Shown one piece after another: positions 29,970 to 37,589 of a DNA stretch of 64,000 bases. The position numbers and the translations under genes were made by a program. Positions within the stretch are counted from its first letter, which is position 1. Each line of letters starts with the position of its first letter. The notes under the pieces are model-generated. The model had not been told where the DNA came from. It ran no database searches and was given only the letters and a program-made list of their open reading frames with translations. The DNA comes from Roseomonas sp. KE0001 (GTDB lineage: Bacteria; Pseudomonadota; Alphaproteobacteria; Acetobacterales; Acetobacteraceae): the NCBI RefSeq assembly GCF_016107285.1, contig NZ_RCVQ01000003.1, positions 434,001-498,000 on the forward strand. Direction: 5' to 3'.

Positions 29970-30989
29970 TCAGAGCGCCTTGTAGAAGAACAGCTGGTCG
30001 CCCAGGCTGCCATCCGGATTGCGCACGAAGCCCGGGATGCGCCCGGCCTCCACCCAGCCCAGCGCGCGATAGAGCCGCTCGGCGGCATCGCCGGCGCGGC
30101 CGTCCAGCGTCAGCAGGCTGCGGCCGATGCCGCGCGCCGCCTGCTCGGCCCGCTGCAGCAGCGCCCGGCCGACGCCCTGGCGGCGGAAGTCGGGATGCAC
30201 CAGCAGCTGCGCCACCACGGCGCGGTGCGGCTGGGTCTGGGGGGTGCCTAGGTCGAGCTGCACGGAGCCGGCCATCCGCCCTTCCTTCCAGGCCACCAGC
30301 AGCAGGCGCGAGCCCATCGCCACCTCGGCCGAGACGCGGCGCCAGGCGGCGCGCGCCACCTCGGGCGCCAGCGGCGCGCGATAGTCGAGGCAGGCGCCGT
30401 CGGCCACGCAGGTGACCAGCATCTCGGCCAGGTTGCGCTCGGCGCTGGCGGCGGCGGCGGCGTCCAGCGCCTCCACCACCAGGCCCCGCGCCGGCTTGGC
30501 GTAGCGGAACTCCAGCGATTTCGAGATGTCGTCGAGGATGCGGATCGAGCCGGCCCGGACATAGCCGCGCTTCTCGTAGAAGCGGTGCGCCGCCTCGAAG
30601 CGGGTGTCGGTCCAGAGCACCAGCCGCTCGGCGCCCTCTGCCTGGGCATGCGCCTCGGCGCCGCCCAGCAGGGTATGCGCGAGGCCGCTGCCGCGCTGCG
30701 ACGCCTCGACATACATCTTGCAGATCTCCCAGGCGCGGTCGGAGCCGAGCGGGCGGGTGGCGACCATGCCGACGATCCGCCCGCCCGTCTCCGCCACCCA
30801 GACGGCGCCGCCCGCCGTGGCGAAATAGGTGGCCAGCGCGCGCAGCTCCGGCACCTCGCCATCCACGTCCAGCACGCAGTTGGGGTACTCGGCCCAGGCC
30901 GTGCCGATCAGCCGGATGTAGCCCTCGGCATCCTCGTCGCGGCCCGGCCGGATGGAGAGGGGACGGGTCGCGGGCGAGACGGCGGTCAC
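29970..30989 (-). CDS. Tandem GNAT acetyltransferase
   Basis: A 339-residue protein with two GNAT folds. The first (about 10-165) has YVEASQRGSGLAHTLLGGAEAHA, the acetyl-CoA loop, and FYEKRGY. The second (about 170-339) has LLVHPDFRRQGVGRALLQRAEQAARGIG with a canonical RRQGVG pyrophosphate loop and LYRALGW. The first loop (RGSGLA) is less canonical. Acceptor unknown. Its start overlaps the stop of the upstream aminotransferase by four bases (ATGA), so the two are co-translated; the substrate could be related to amino-acid metabolism. Confidence 0.85.
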   Translation of the reverse strand: MTAVSPATRPLSIRPGRDEDAEGYIRLIGTAWAEYPNCVLDVDGEVPELRALATYFATAGGAVWVAETGGRIVGMVATRPLGSDRAWEICKMYVEASQRGSGLAHTLLGGAEAHAQAEGAERLVLWTDTRFEAAHRFYEKRGYVRAGSIRILDDISKSLEFRYAKPARGLVVEALDAAAAASAERNLAEMLVTCVADGACLDYRAPLAPEVARAAWRRVSAEVAMGSRLLLVAWKEGRMAGSVQLDLGTPQTQPHRAVVAQLLVHPDFRRQGVGRALLQRAEQAARGIGRSLLTLDGRAGDAAERLYRALGWVEAGRIPGFVRNPDGSLGDQLFFYKAL

Positions 30990-32209
30990 GACAGCTCCCG
31001 GCAGAACTCCACGATGCGGCGGCAGGCCTCGCGCAGGCTCTCTGTATCGGTGGCGTAGGAGACGCGGATATAGGGGCTCATGCCATAGGCCGCGCCCTGC
31101 ACCGTCGCCACGTGCTTCTCCTCCAGCAGCGCCAGGGCGAAGTCGGTGTCGTTGCCGATCGCGCGCCCGCCCTTGCTGGACTTGCCGAGGCAGCCGGCGA
31201 TGTTCGGATAGACGTAGAAGGCGCCCTCGGGCTTGTGGCAGGACAGGCCCGGCGCCTCGGCCAGCAGCCCGCAGACCAGGTCGCGGCGCTCGCGGTAGAT
31301 CGCGGCGCGCTCGGCGATGAGATCCTGCGGCCCTTCCAGCGCGGCCACGGCGGCGGCCTGGCTGATCGTGCTGATGCCGCTGGTGAGCTGGCCCTGCATG
31401 TTCGCCATCGCCTTGATCAGCGGCTTCGGCCCGCCGGCGAAGCCGACGCGCCAGCCGGTCATGGCATAGGTCTTGGAAGTGCCGTTGACGGTCAGCACCC
31501 GCTCCTTCAGCCGCGGCTCGACCTCGGCGATGGTGCAGAACTCCAGCCCGTCATAGACCAGGTGCTCATACATGTCGTCGGTCATGATCCAGACATGCGG
31601 ATGCCGCAGCAGCACCTCGGCGATGGCCTGCATCTCGGCGCGCGAGCAGGCGGCGCCGGTCGGGTTGTTCGGGAAGTTCAGGATCAGCCACTTGGTCCTG
31701 GGCGTGATCGCCGCCTCCAGATCCTCCGGCCGCAGCTTGAAGCCGTTGTTCTGCGGGCAGCTGACGAAGGTCGGCGTGCCGGTGGCGAGCTTCGCCATGT
31801 CGGCGTAGCTGACCCAGTAGGGCGCCGGGATCAGCACCTCGTCGCCGGGGTCGCAGGTGGCCAGCAGCGCGTCCATGATGATCTGCTTGCCGCCATTGGC
31901 GACCAGGATCTCGTCCAGCGCGTAGTCGAGGCCGTTGTCGCGGCGGAACTTCATCTGCACCGCCTTCTTCAGGGCGGGCGTGCCGTCGGTCGGCGGATAC
32001 TTGGTGTCGCCGCGCAGCGCCGCCTGGTGCGCCGCCTCGATGGCGTGGTCCGGCGTCGCGAAGTCGGGCTCGCCGCTCGCCAGGCTGATGACTTTGTGGC
32101 CCTCGGCGGCGAGCGCGCGGGCGCGCACGCCCATGACGACCGAGGCGGAAACGGCGATGTCCTTCAGGCGACCGGCGAGGGCAGGCATCAGCGGGATGAA
32201 CTCCGACAT
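30986..32209 (-). CDS. PLP-dependent aspartate aminotransferase, second paralogue
   Basis: A 407-residue class-I aminotransferase: SLASGEPDFATPDHAIEAAH, NFPNNPTGAACS, MTDDMYEHLVYDG, the PLP-lysine segment NGTSKTYAMTGWRVGFAGGP and the C-terminal IRVSYATDTESL. It is obviously related to the protein at 27981-29183 but differs in the substrate-binding loops. The frame is open well upstream; the start at MSEFIPLMPALAGRL fits the family. It forms a two-gene unit with the tandem GNAT gene. Confidence 0.92.
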   Translation of the reverse strand: MSEFIPLMPALAGRLKDIAVSASVVMGVRARALAAEGHKVISLASGEPDFATPDHAIEAAHQAALRGDTKYPPTDGTPALKKAVQMKFRRDNGLDYALDEILVANGGKQIIMDALLATCDPGDEVLIPAPYWVSYADMAKLATGTPTFVSCPQNNGFKLRPEDLEAAITPRTKWLILNFPNNPTGAACSRAEMQAIAEVLLRHPHVWIMTDDMYEHLVYDGLEFCTIAEVEPRLKERVLTVNGTSKTYAMTGWRVGFAGGPKPLIKAMANMQGQLTSGISTISQAAAVAALEGPQDLIAERAAIYRERRDLVCGLLAEAPGLSCHKPEGAFYVYPNIAGCLGKSSKGGRAIGNDTDFALALLEEKHVATVQGAAYGMSPYIRVSYATDTESLREACRRIVEFCRELS

Positions 32210-32285
32210 GTCAGCGAGGGGATGCAGCCTAGGCCCGCCGTCGCCCCGCGCCAAGCGCCCCGGACCCCGATCGGCGCCGCCCCGC

Positions 32286-33068
32286 TCAGGGCCGGGCGGC
32301 GCCGACCCGCCAGCCGGCGGCCTGCATCCCGGCGATCGCCGCGTCGAAGGAGGCGATGCGCTCCGGACCGGCCGGATGGGTCGAGAGCAGGCCGGTCTCG
32401 CTGCGGCCGGACAGGCGCGCCATGGCCAGGAGCATGCTGCGGGCCTCGGCCACGTCGTAGCCGGCGCGCCGCAGGATGGCGGCGCCGAGCGCATCGGCCT
32501 CGCGCTCCTGCGCCTTGCTGTAGGAGATCACGGCGAGCTGCGAGCCGATTCCCGCCGCCCCCTGGGCCAGCCCGTCCGTGGCGACGCCCGCATAGGCGCC
32601 GGCGAGGGAGGCCAGGATGCCGCCCAGCGCGGCGCCGAGCTGGGCGCGCTGCGTCGTGCTCTGGACGTGGTTGGCGGCGTGGTGCGCCATCTCGTGAGCG
32701 ATGACGAAGGCCAGCTCGCCATCCGTGCGGGCATATTCGGCGACGCCGCGCTGGACGACGATATCGCCCTCGCCGGTCGCGGCGGCGTTCAGCTCGCGGC
32801 TCGGATCGTAGATGAAGCGCCACTGGCAGCTCCGCCCGAGCTCCTGGCAGACGGCGCTGCCGGCGGGCGCCAGGCGGCGCGCCACGCGGGCGATGGCCAG
32901 GCGGGATTCGGCATCGCCCAGCTCGCGCCGGACCGGCGCCTGGCCCTGGCCGATCTCGGCGAGGACCGCCTGCTGCTCGGCGGCCGAGATGGCGGGGGGC
33001 TGGTACAGGGCCGGCGCGCAGCCGGCGAGAAGCGGCAGGAGCAGCCAGGGCAGGGCAGGGCGGATCAT
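32286..33068 (-). CDS. M48-family metalloprotease lipoprotein (LoiP/BepA-like)
   Basis: A 260-residue outer-membrane or periplasmic lipoprotein. Lipobox LLAGC with Cys17; zinc motif HEMAHH (His125, Glu126, His129); the third ligand Glu is in QEREADALG. A glycine/alanine-rich hydrophobic stretch (147-175) sits between them, as in other small M48 peptidases. The C-terminal THPAGPERIASFD is also typical. Such proteases degrade misfolded outer-membrane proteins. Monocistronic; no TPR domain. Confidence 0.9.
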   Translation of the reverse strand: MIRPALPWLLLPLLAGCAPALYQPPAISAAEQQAVLAEIGQGQAPVRRELGDAESRLAIARVARRLAPAGSAVCQELGRSCQWRFIYDPSRELNAAATGEGDIVVQRGVAEYARTDGELAFVIAHEMAHHAANHVQSTTQRAQLGAALGGILASLAGAYAGVATDGLAQGAAGIGSQLAVISYSKAQEREADALGAAILRRAGYDVAEARSMLLAMARLSGRSETGLLSTHPAGPERIASFDAAIAGMQAAGWRVGAARP

Positions 33069-33110
33069 GATCCTCCGTCCGGTGTCAAGTGTTGTCCGTG
33101 TGGGGCGGGG

Positions 33111-34001
33111 TCAGGCGGCGGGGTCGAGGAAGCCGTCGAGCGCGGCCAGCACCGCCTCCGGCGCCTCCTCCGCCATGTAATGGCCGCTCGGCACCGGCCC
33201 GCCGGAGACGGGGCCGGCGGCATAGGCGCGCCAGATGTCGAGCGGGGCATACCACTGGCCGATCCGGCCCCTGGCGCCCCAGAGCGCCAGCAGGGGGCAG
33301 CGGATCCTCTCCCCGGCGGCACGGCTGGCGCGGTCGTGCTCCAGGTCGATCCCGGCCGCGGCGCGATAGTCCTCGCAGATGGCGGCGACGGTGCCGGGCT
33401 GCCGCAGCGCGGCGAGATAGTCGGCGCGCGCCTCGGGGTGGAAGAAGCTCCGGTCCTTGGGCTCGCGCGAGGTCTGCAGGTCGAACCAGTCCTCGACGTC
33501 GCGCAGGATCATGCGCTCCGGCAGGTCGTGCCGCTGGGCCAGGAAGAACCAGTGATAATAGCCCAGGGCGAAGGCCATGTCGGTCCGCTCGAAATGCTCG
33601 AGGGTCGGCACGATGTCGAGCACCGCCAGGCGATGGACGGCCTCCGGCGCGTCCAGCGCCAGGCGGTGCGCCACGCGGGCGCCGCGGTCGTGCGCCATCA
33701 CCTGGAAGCGCGCATGGCCCAGGCCGCGCATCAGCCCCAGCATGTCGACGGCCATGGCCCGCTTGGAATAGGCGGCGTGGTCATCGCTGACCGGCGGCTT
33801 GCCGGAGAAGCCGTAGCCGCGCAGGTCGGGGCAGATCACCGTGAAGCGTCGCGCCAGGGCCGGGGCCAGCCTGTGCCACATCAGATGGGTCTGCGGATTG
33901 CCGTGCAGCAGCAGCAGCGGCGGTCCCTTGCCGCCATGCCGCAGGCGCAGCCGCTGCCCGGCGATGTCGCGTTCCTCCAGCGTGAAGCCTTCGAAGAGCA
34001 T
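33111..34001 (-). CDS. Alpha/beta hydrolase, haloacetate (fluoroacetate) dehalogenase-like
   Basis: A 296-residue soluble hydrolase. LLLLHGNPQTHLMWHRLAP, CPDLRGYGFSGKPP and AHDRGARVAHRLALDAPE place it in the fluoroacetate dehalogenase/epoxide hydrolase group; Asp105 would be the nucleophile, with Asp129 and the His in PSGHYMAEE as partners. The YYHWFFLAQ segment supplies the His149-Trp150 pair which, in fluoroacetate dehalogenases, helps hold the halide. An epoxide hydrolase is the main alternative. Confidence 0.8.
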   Translation of the reverse strand: MLFEGFTLEERDIAGQRLRLRHGGKGPPLLLLHGNPQTHLMWHRLAPALARRFTVICPDLRGYGFSGKPPVSDDHAAYSKRAMAVDMLGLMRGLGHARFQVMAHDRGARVAHRLALDAPEAVHRLAVLDIVPTLEHFERTDMAFALGYYHWFFLAQRHDLPERMILRDVEDWFDLQTSREPKDRSFFHPEARADYLAALRQPGTVAAICEDYRAAAGIDLEHDRASRAAGERIRCPLLALWGARGRIGQWYAPLDIWRAYAAGPVSGGPVPSGHYMAEEAPEAVLAALDGFLDPAA

Positions 34002-34043
34002 GGTCTTCCTTTCCTCCGCCCGTGAGAGGGCCGCGACGCGATG

Positions 34044-34370
34044 TCAGCCAAGCACGGTATAGAGGCCGCAGCCCAGGCCCAGCACGCAAAGCACCATGGA
34101 CAGGCCGGGCCAGACCGGCCGCGGGCCGCGCAGGGCCAGCAGCAGGTTGAACAGCAGGGAGAGCGCGAAGCCGAGGCCGACCACCAGCAGCGGCCGCATG
34201 TAGAGCCCCCAGACCAGCAGGCCGATCCAGAGGAAGAAGGCGAAGCGCGCCAGCAGGCGCCAGGCGGCGTCGGCGCCGTCCGAGGCGGGGCGCAGTTCCG
34301 GCACGCTGGCGCGGCTGTGGATGAAGGCGCCGCCGGAGAGCAGCATCAGGGCAGGCAGGAAGGGATCCAT
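34044..34370 (-). CDS. Hypothetical membrane protein, 108 residues
   Basis: Three or four hydrophobic helices (residues 5-17, 41-60, 62-84 and 88-107). It begins MDPFLPALMLLSGGAF. No family recognised. It lies between the dehalogenase-like gene and fhuF on the same strand, 40 bases after fhuF, so co-transcription with fhuF is possible. Confidence 0.55.
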   Translation of the reverse strand: MDPFLPALMLLSGGAFIHSRASVPELRPASDGADAAWRLLARFAFFLWIGLLVWGLYMRPLLVVGLGFALSLLFNLLLALRGPRPVWPGLSMVLCVLGLGCGLYTVLG

Positions 34371-34410
34371 GACCGTCGCGGTAGCTTGGCCGCGCCGGAT
34401 TGCCAAGCCG

Positions 34411-35202
34411 TCATGTCGGGCCATGCCCGCCGCCGCCCGGCCGGCCGGATCGCGGCGCGGCGCGGGAGAGGGGGCAGTGGCCGCACTCCCCACGGCCGGG
34501 CAGGCGGTAGAGCAGGCAGCAGACGGTCCGGCGCGGCTCCGGGCCGTGCGGCCCCTCGACCAGCCGCAACGGCTCGCGCAGCGGGTTCGGCGTCCCGTCG
34601 GGGCGGTGGTCCGCCGCCAGGATCGCGAGGCCGGGCCGGGCGGCTTCGGCATCCTCCGCCGCCGCCTCCCGCACGGCCCAGGCGAAGTAGCCGGCGGCAT
34701 TGGCCCAGAGCAGACGGGGCGCGACCCGCAGCTCCGCCGCCCAGGCCGCGATCAGCGGGGCCAGATGCTGATCGGCCAGCGCGGCGAAACGCCGGAAGGG
34801 ATCCTCGGGGGCGGGTGCCGGCCGCCCGCCATGGGGCAGCACCACGGCGACCGGAAAGCCCTGCGGATCGAGTTGCACCGCGGCCCCGGCGACGGCCAGC
34901 GGAAGCCGCCGGAAGGCCAGCAGGCTGGTCACCACCACGGGCGGGATCAGGGTGTGGAAGTAGTGGCGGCTCCAGAGGGAGAGCAGGGCGCGAGGGTCGC
35001 TGCCGGCATGGCCGGAGCAAAGGTCAAGGCTGCGGCGCATGCCCCCCGGCGCCATCAGCGCGCGCAGCGGCACCGCCTCCGCCGCCGCCTCGTCCTGCCT
35101 CCGGGGCGGCACCAGGCGCCGGCCCGCCCGGCCGGCGGCGCCCCGCAGGAAATCGAAAGGCTCACTCTGCAAGGCGGTCTCCGGGCTCGGCCGACGGGAC
35201 AA
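34411..35202 (-). CDS. fhuF: Siderophore-iron reductase FhuF
   Basis: A 263-residue protein whose C-terminus carries the unusual [2Fe-2S] motif of FhuF: Cys-Cys, ten residues, Cys, two residues, Cys (VCCLLYRLPGRGECGHCPL). The N-terminal domain contains LWSRHYFHTLIPPVV, also typical. FhuF reduces ferric iron in hydroxamate siderophores after import. The AT-rich region upstream is a natural place for iron-responsive control. No siderophore transporter genes are adjacent. Confidence 0.88.
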   Translation of the reverse strand: MSRRPSPETALQSEPFDFLRGAAGRAGRRLVPPRRQDEAAAEAVPLRALMAPGGMRRSLDLCSGHAGSDPRALLSLWSRHYFHTLIPPVVVTSLLAFRRLPLAVAGAAVQLDPQGFPVAVVLPHGGRPAPAPEDPFRRFAALADQHLAPLIAAWAAELRVAPRLLWANAAGYFAWAVREAAAEDAEAARPGLAILAADHRPDGTPNPLREPLRLVEGPHGPEPRRTVCCLLYRLPGRGECGHCPLSRAAPRSGRPGGGGHGPT

Positions 35203-35356
35203 TGATGAGGATGAGAGGCGTTTGCAAGAAGCCTCGGTGCGGCGGCATGGCCCTTCAGAGAGGATAGGAGGCGCACCCGCCGCTACGGTTTTATTAAGGA
35301 ATCAATTGCAACTATAGGTAGCTATGCTAGAGAGGCTTCGCGTTTGGAGGTTCGGG
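35203..35356. promoter_or_regulatory. AT-rich divergent promoter region
   Basis: Around 35288-35332 the sequence is AT-rich, unlike its surroundings, and includes TTTTATTAAGGAATCAATTG and the partly symmetric CTATAGGTAGCTATGCTAG. It separates fhuF from the divergent 26-residue membrane peptide gene. A Fur/RirA-type site would make sense here, but I see no clear match to a consensus. Confidence 0.35.
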
Positions 35357-35437
35357 ATGAGCGAGACCTGGATCATAGCTTTCCTGTCGATGGTGATTGC
35401 CGCGCTGTCCGGCGGGTGGCTCGCCACCATCATGTGA
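35357..35437 (+). CDS. 26-residue membrane peptide
   Basis: ATG at 35357 is preceded by TTGGAGG with seven bases of spacing. The product starts MSETWIIAFLSMVI, continues AALSGGWL and ends ATIM: a single transmembrane helix with a short polar N-terminus. It is encoded between fhuF and a lipoprotein gene, outside any other gene, with an AT-rich promoter-like region upstream. It resembles small accessory membrane peptides in size; no family recognised. Confidence 0.5.
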   Translation: MSETWIIAFLSMVIAALSGGWLATIM

Positions 35438-35564
35438 GGTGGCGGCCGCCTGTCGTTCCGGGCTCTTCTTCCGCCGCCCCGCGCGGCCTGCCGAAGCCCT
35501 TCTGGAAACGCGATGCCCGACGAGACATTGTCCCTCCGGACCGATCTCGTGGAAGGCGCGCGCC

Positions 35565-35969
35565 ATGTTCTCCTCTTCTGCCTCTCGGATGGCCTGTGTT
35601 GCCCTCCTGACCCTTGCGGCCTGCGCGGGACCCGATGCGGGCACCTTCGATCAGCGCATGGCGACCTATGTCGGTGGACCGGAGTCGCGCCTGATCGAGG
35701 ATCTCGGCGTTCCGCAGCGCGTCTATGAGACGGAAGGCCGGCGCTTTCTCCAGTTCCAGACGGCCTCGGCGCCGGCCAGCACCGTGAGCCCCAGCCTCGG
35801 AATCGGCTTTGGCGGCGGCAGCGGGCGCTGGGGTAGCGGCGTCGGCGGTGGCCTCGGCCTGGGCTTCGGTTTTGGCGGAAGTTCGGTACCTGAGTTCTGC
35901 GCCGTGACCTTCGAGGTGCGCGACAGTCGCGTGCTGAACTTCGATCGACGGGGCGACGGCTGCCGCTAG
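35565..35969 (+). CDS. Glycine-rich lipoprotein
   Basis: A 134-residue lipoprotein with lipobox LAAC (Cys at residue 20). FDQRMATYVGGPESRLIEDLGVPQRVYETEGRRFLQF is a domain seen in many short alphaproteobacterial lipoproteins; a Gly-rich stretch (GGGSGRWGSGVGGGLGLGFG) follows and the end is FCAVTFEVRDSRVLNFDRRGDGCR. Two late Cys could form a disulfide. Start at 35565, nine bases after GGAAGG. Function unknown. Confidence 0.7.
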   Translation: MFSSSASRMACVALLTLAACAGPDAGTFDQRMATYVGGPESRLIEDLGVPQRVYETEGRRFLQFQTASAPASTVSPSLGIGFGGGSGRWGSGVGGGLGLGFGFGGSSVPEFCAVTFEVRDSRVLNFDRRGDGCR

Positions 35970-36084
35970 GGCGGCACCGGACCCGAGGACGACCGGAATG
36001 CCTGACCGGAATGCCTGACCGGGGCTGGGCTGTTTGCTAGCCTGCGTCCCGCGGCGCCACTCCGGCGACCGCAGGAGGATGACC

Positions 36085-36501
36085 ATGAATCGCTTGGCGA
36101 AGGCCATGATCCTGACCTGCCTGCTCGCCGGCTGCGCGCCGCCGGGCGAAGGGCCCGCGACGACCCAGGCCGTCGAAACCACGCGCAAGGCCTATCCGGT
36201 CTATTTCGAGGCCTGGTCGGGCGCACTGGATGCGCCGGCGCGGGAAGGGCTGCGGCAGGCGGCGGCGCTGGCCCGGGCGTATCCGCAGGTTCCGCTGCTG
36301 GTGGTGGGTTTCGCCGATCCGGCCGGGACGCCCGAGGCCAATACCCAGCTCTCCCGGCTGCGCGCCACCGTGGTCGCGGATGAACTCAAGGCGCAGGGCG
36401 TCGAGGCCGCGCGCATCCGCACCGAATGGCGGGGCGCCACCACGCCGGCCATGTCCTCGATCGAGAGCCGCCGGGTCGAGGTACGCATCGATCCGGGCTG
36501 A
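36085..36501 (+). CDS. OmpA-family lipoprotein
   Basis: A 138-residue lipoprotein (lipobox LLAGC, Cys at residue 17) with an OmpA-like peptidoglycan-binding fold: AYPVYFEAWSGALDAPAREGLRQAAALARAYPQVPLLVVGFADPAGTPEANTQLSRLRA, then VEVRIDPG. The usual Asp and Arg that grip diaminopimelate appear as ADPAGTPEANTQLSRLRA and SRRVEV. AGGAGG lies before two Met codons; the second (36085) has better spacing. A hairpin lies 14 bases past its stop but its U-tract points to the opposite strand. Confidence 0.75.
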   Translation: MNRLAKAMILTCLLAGCAPPGEGPATTQAVETTRKAYPVYFEAWSGALDAPAREGLRQAAALARAYPQVPLLVVGFADPAGTPEANTQLSRLRATVVADELKAQGVEAARIRTEWRGATTPAMSSIESRRVEVRIDPG

Positions 36502-36507
36502 GCGCCC

Positions 36508-36612
36508 AAAAAGAAGGCCGCCAACCCTCGCGGGTGGCGGCCAAGTCATACAGGGAGGCTTCACGTCTGGGAGACGTAGGGTCCTGGGACCCCCCGGCCA
36601 AAATCGCCGGAC
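36508..36612 (-). ncRNA. Candidate trans-acting small RNA, AbcR/ar15-like by position
   Basis: Minus-strand sequence with three clean hairpins in order: GGGTCC-CA-GGACCC (36592-36579), ACGTCT-CCC-AGACGT (36577-36563) and a terminator stem GGCCGCC/GGCGGCC (36542-36516) followed by TTCTTTTT (36515-36508). Between the second and third lies single-stranded GCCTCCCTG. CTCCC in the second loop and CCTCCC in the linker are anti-Shine-Dalgarno motifs. The gene lies 80 bases past an lsrB/vtlR-type lysR gene, the location of AbcR RNAs in Rhizobiales (from memory). The 5' end is inferred from a -10-like element; a family match was not tested. Confidence 0.7.
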
Positions 36613-36618
36613 ACCGGC

Positions 36619-36641
36619 AACTTAGGCATGGCGGCGCCATG
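36619..36641 (-). promoter_or_regulatory. Candidate small-RNA promoter with 15-bp palindrome
   Basis: CATGGCG-G-CGCCATG (36627-36641) is a perfect 7-bp inverted repeat; on the minus strand it is followed after two bases by TAAGTT (36624-36619), a possible -10. A regulator bound here would touch the promoter. No good -35 is seen, which would fit an activated promoter. Confidence 0.4.
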
Positions 36642-36691
36642 CTCCCAGCCCGATTATTGCCGTCCCGCCATGCGCTCAGGGCATGGAAGCC

Positions 36692-37585
36692 TCAGGACTG
36701 CAGATTCGCCAGCTCCGACACCAGGAAATCGCGGAACACGCCGACGCGCTTGGAGTGCCGCATCTCCTCGGGATAGACGAAGTAGGAATCGACGCGCGGC
36801 GACTTCAGGTCGGTCAGCACGGGGACCAGGTCGCTGAGCTCCTCCCCCATGTAATCGGGCATGGCCGCCAGGCCGAGGCCCGAGCGCACCGCATGCAGCA
36901 TCGCCGGCAGGCTGTTCACCTCGACCGCGGCGCGGCGCGGGCTGCCCGGACGCCGCCCGGCCTCCAGCAGCCAGTTGATGCTCTCCACCGGCGGCCGGTA
37001 GTCGCCATAGACGATCAGCCGGTGGGCATCGAGATCCTCGGCGCGCTGCGGCGCGCCGGCCTGCTTCAGGTAGTCCGCCGAGCCGACGATGCGCCAGCCG
37101 AAGGTCGCCACATGGCGCTGGATCAGATCGGGCTGCTTCGGCGGATGCATGCGGATGGCGACATCGGCCTCGCGCATGGCGAGGTCGAGATCGGCGTCGT
37201 CGAGCAGCAGCGTCACCGTCACGTCCGGATGCTGCGACATGAACTTGCGCAGGCGCGGCGCCAGCCAGGTGGCGCCGAAGCCGGTGGTGGTGGTGACCTT
37301 GAGGCGCCCGGCGGCGCGCTCGCGGCTCTCCGTCAGCAACGCCTCGGTCATCGCCAGCTTGGCGAAGACCTCGCGCACCGTGCGGTTCAGCGTCTCGCCC
37401 TGTTCGGTGAGGATGAGGCCGCGCGCATGGCGGTGGAAGAGCGGCACCTGGAGGGCCTCCTCCAGCGCCTGGATCTGGCGGGAGACGGCCGATTGGCTGA
37501 GGTTGAGCGATTCACCCGCATGGGTGAAGCTGCCTGCCTCGGCGACCGCGTGGAAGACCCGGAGCTTGTCCCAATCCAGCGGCAT
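36692..37585 (-). CDS. LysR-family regulator, LsrB/VtlR type
   Basis: A 297-residue regulator: winged HTH (LRVFHAVAEAGSFTHAGESLNLSQSAVSRQIQALEEAL) and a periplasmic-binding-like effector domain. It lies four bases after trxB, and an lrp-type gene is divergent from trxB; this order matches the lrp-trxB-lsrB locus of Rhizobiales, where LsrB/VtlR controls oxidative stress, envelope and AbcR small-RNA genes. There is not a single Cys in the protein, so the Cys-based peroxide sensing described for rhizobial LsrB cannot operate here. Start MPLDWDKLRVF chosen over a ten-codon extension inside trxB. Confidence 0.88.
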   Translation of the reverse strand: MPLDWDKLRVFHAVAEAGSFTHAGESLNLSQSAVSRQIQALEEALQVPLFHRHARGLILTEQGETLNRTVREVFAKLAMTEALLTESRERAAGRLKVTTTTGFGATWLAPRLRKFMSQHPDVTVTLLLDDADLDLAMREADVAIRMHPPKQPDLIQRHVATFGWRIVGSADYLKQAGAPQRAEDLDAHRLIVYGDYRPPVESINWLLEAGRRPGSPRRAAVEVNSLPAMLHAVRSGLGLAAMPDYMGEELSDLVPVLTDLKSPRVDSYFVYPEEMRHSKRVGVFRDFLVSELANLQS

Positions 37586-37589
37586 GGCG

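Noticed and set aside
35295-35330. Fur or RirA box upstream of fhuF
   Set aside because: AT-rich and suggestive by context, but I could not align it to a consensus well enough to call a site.
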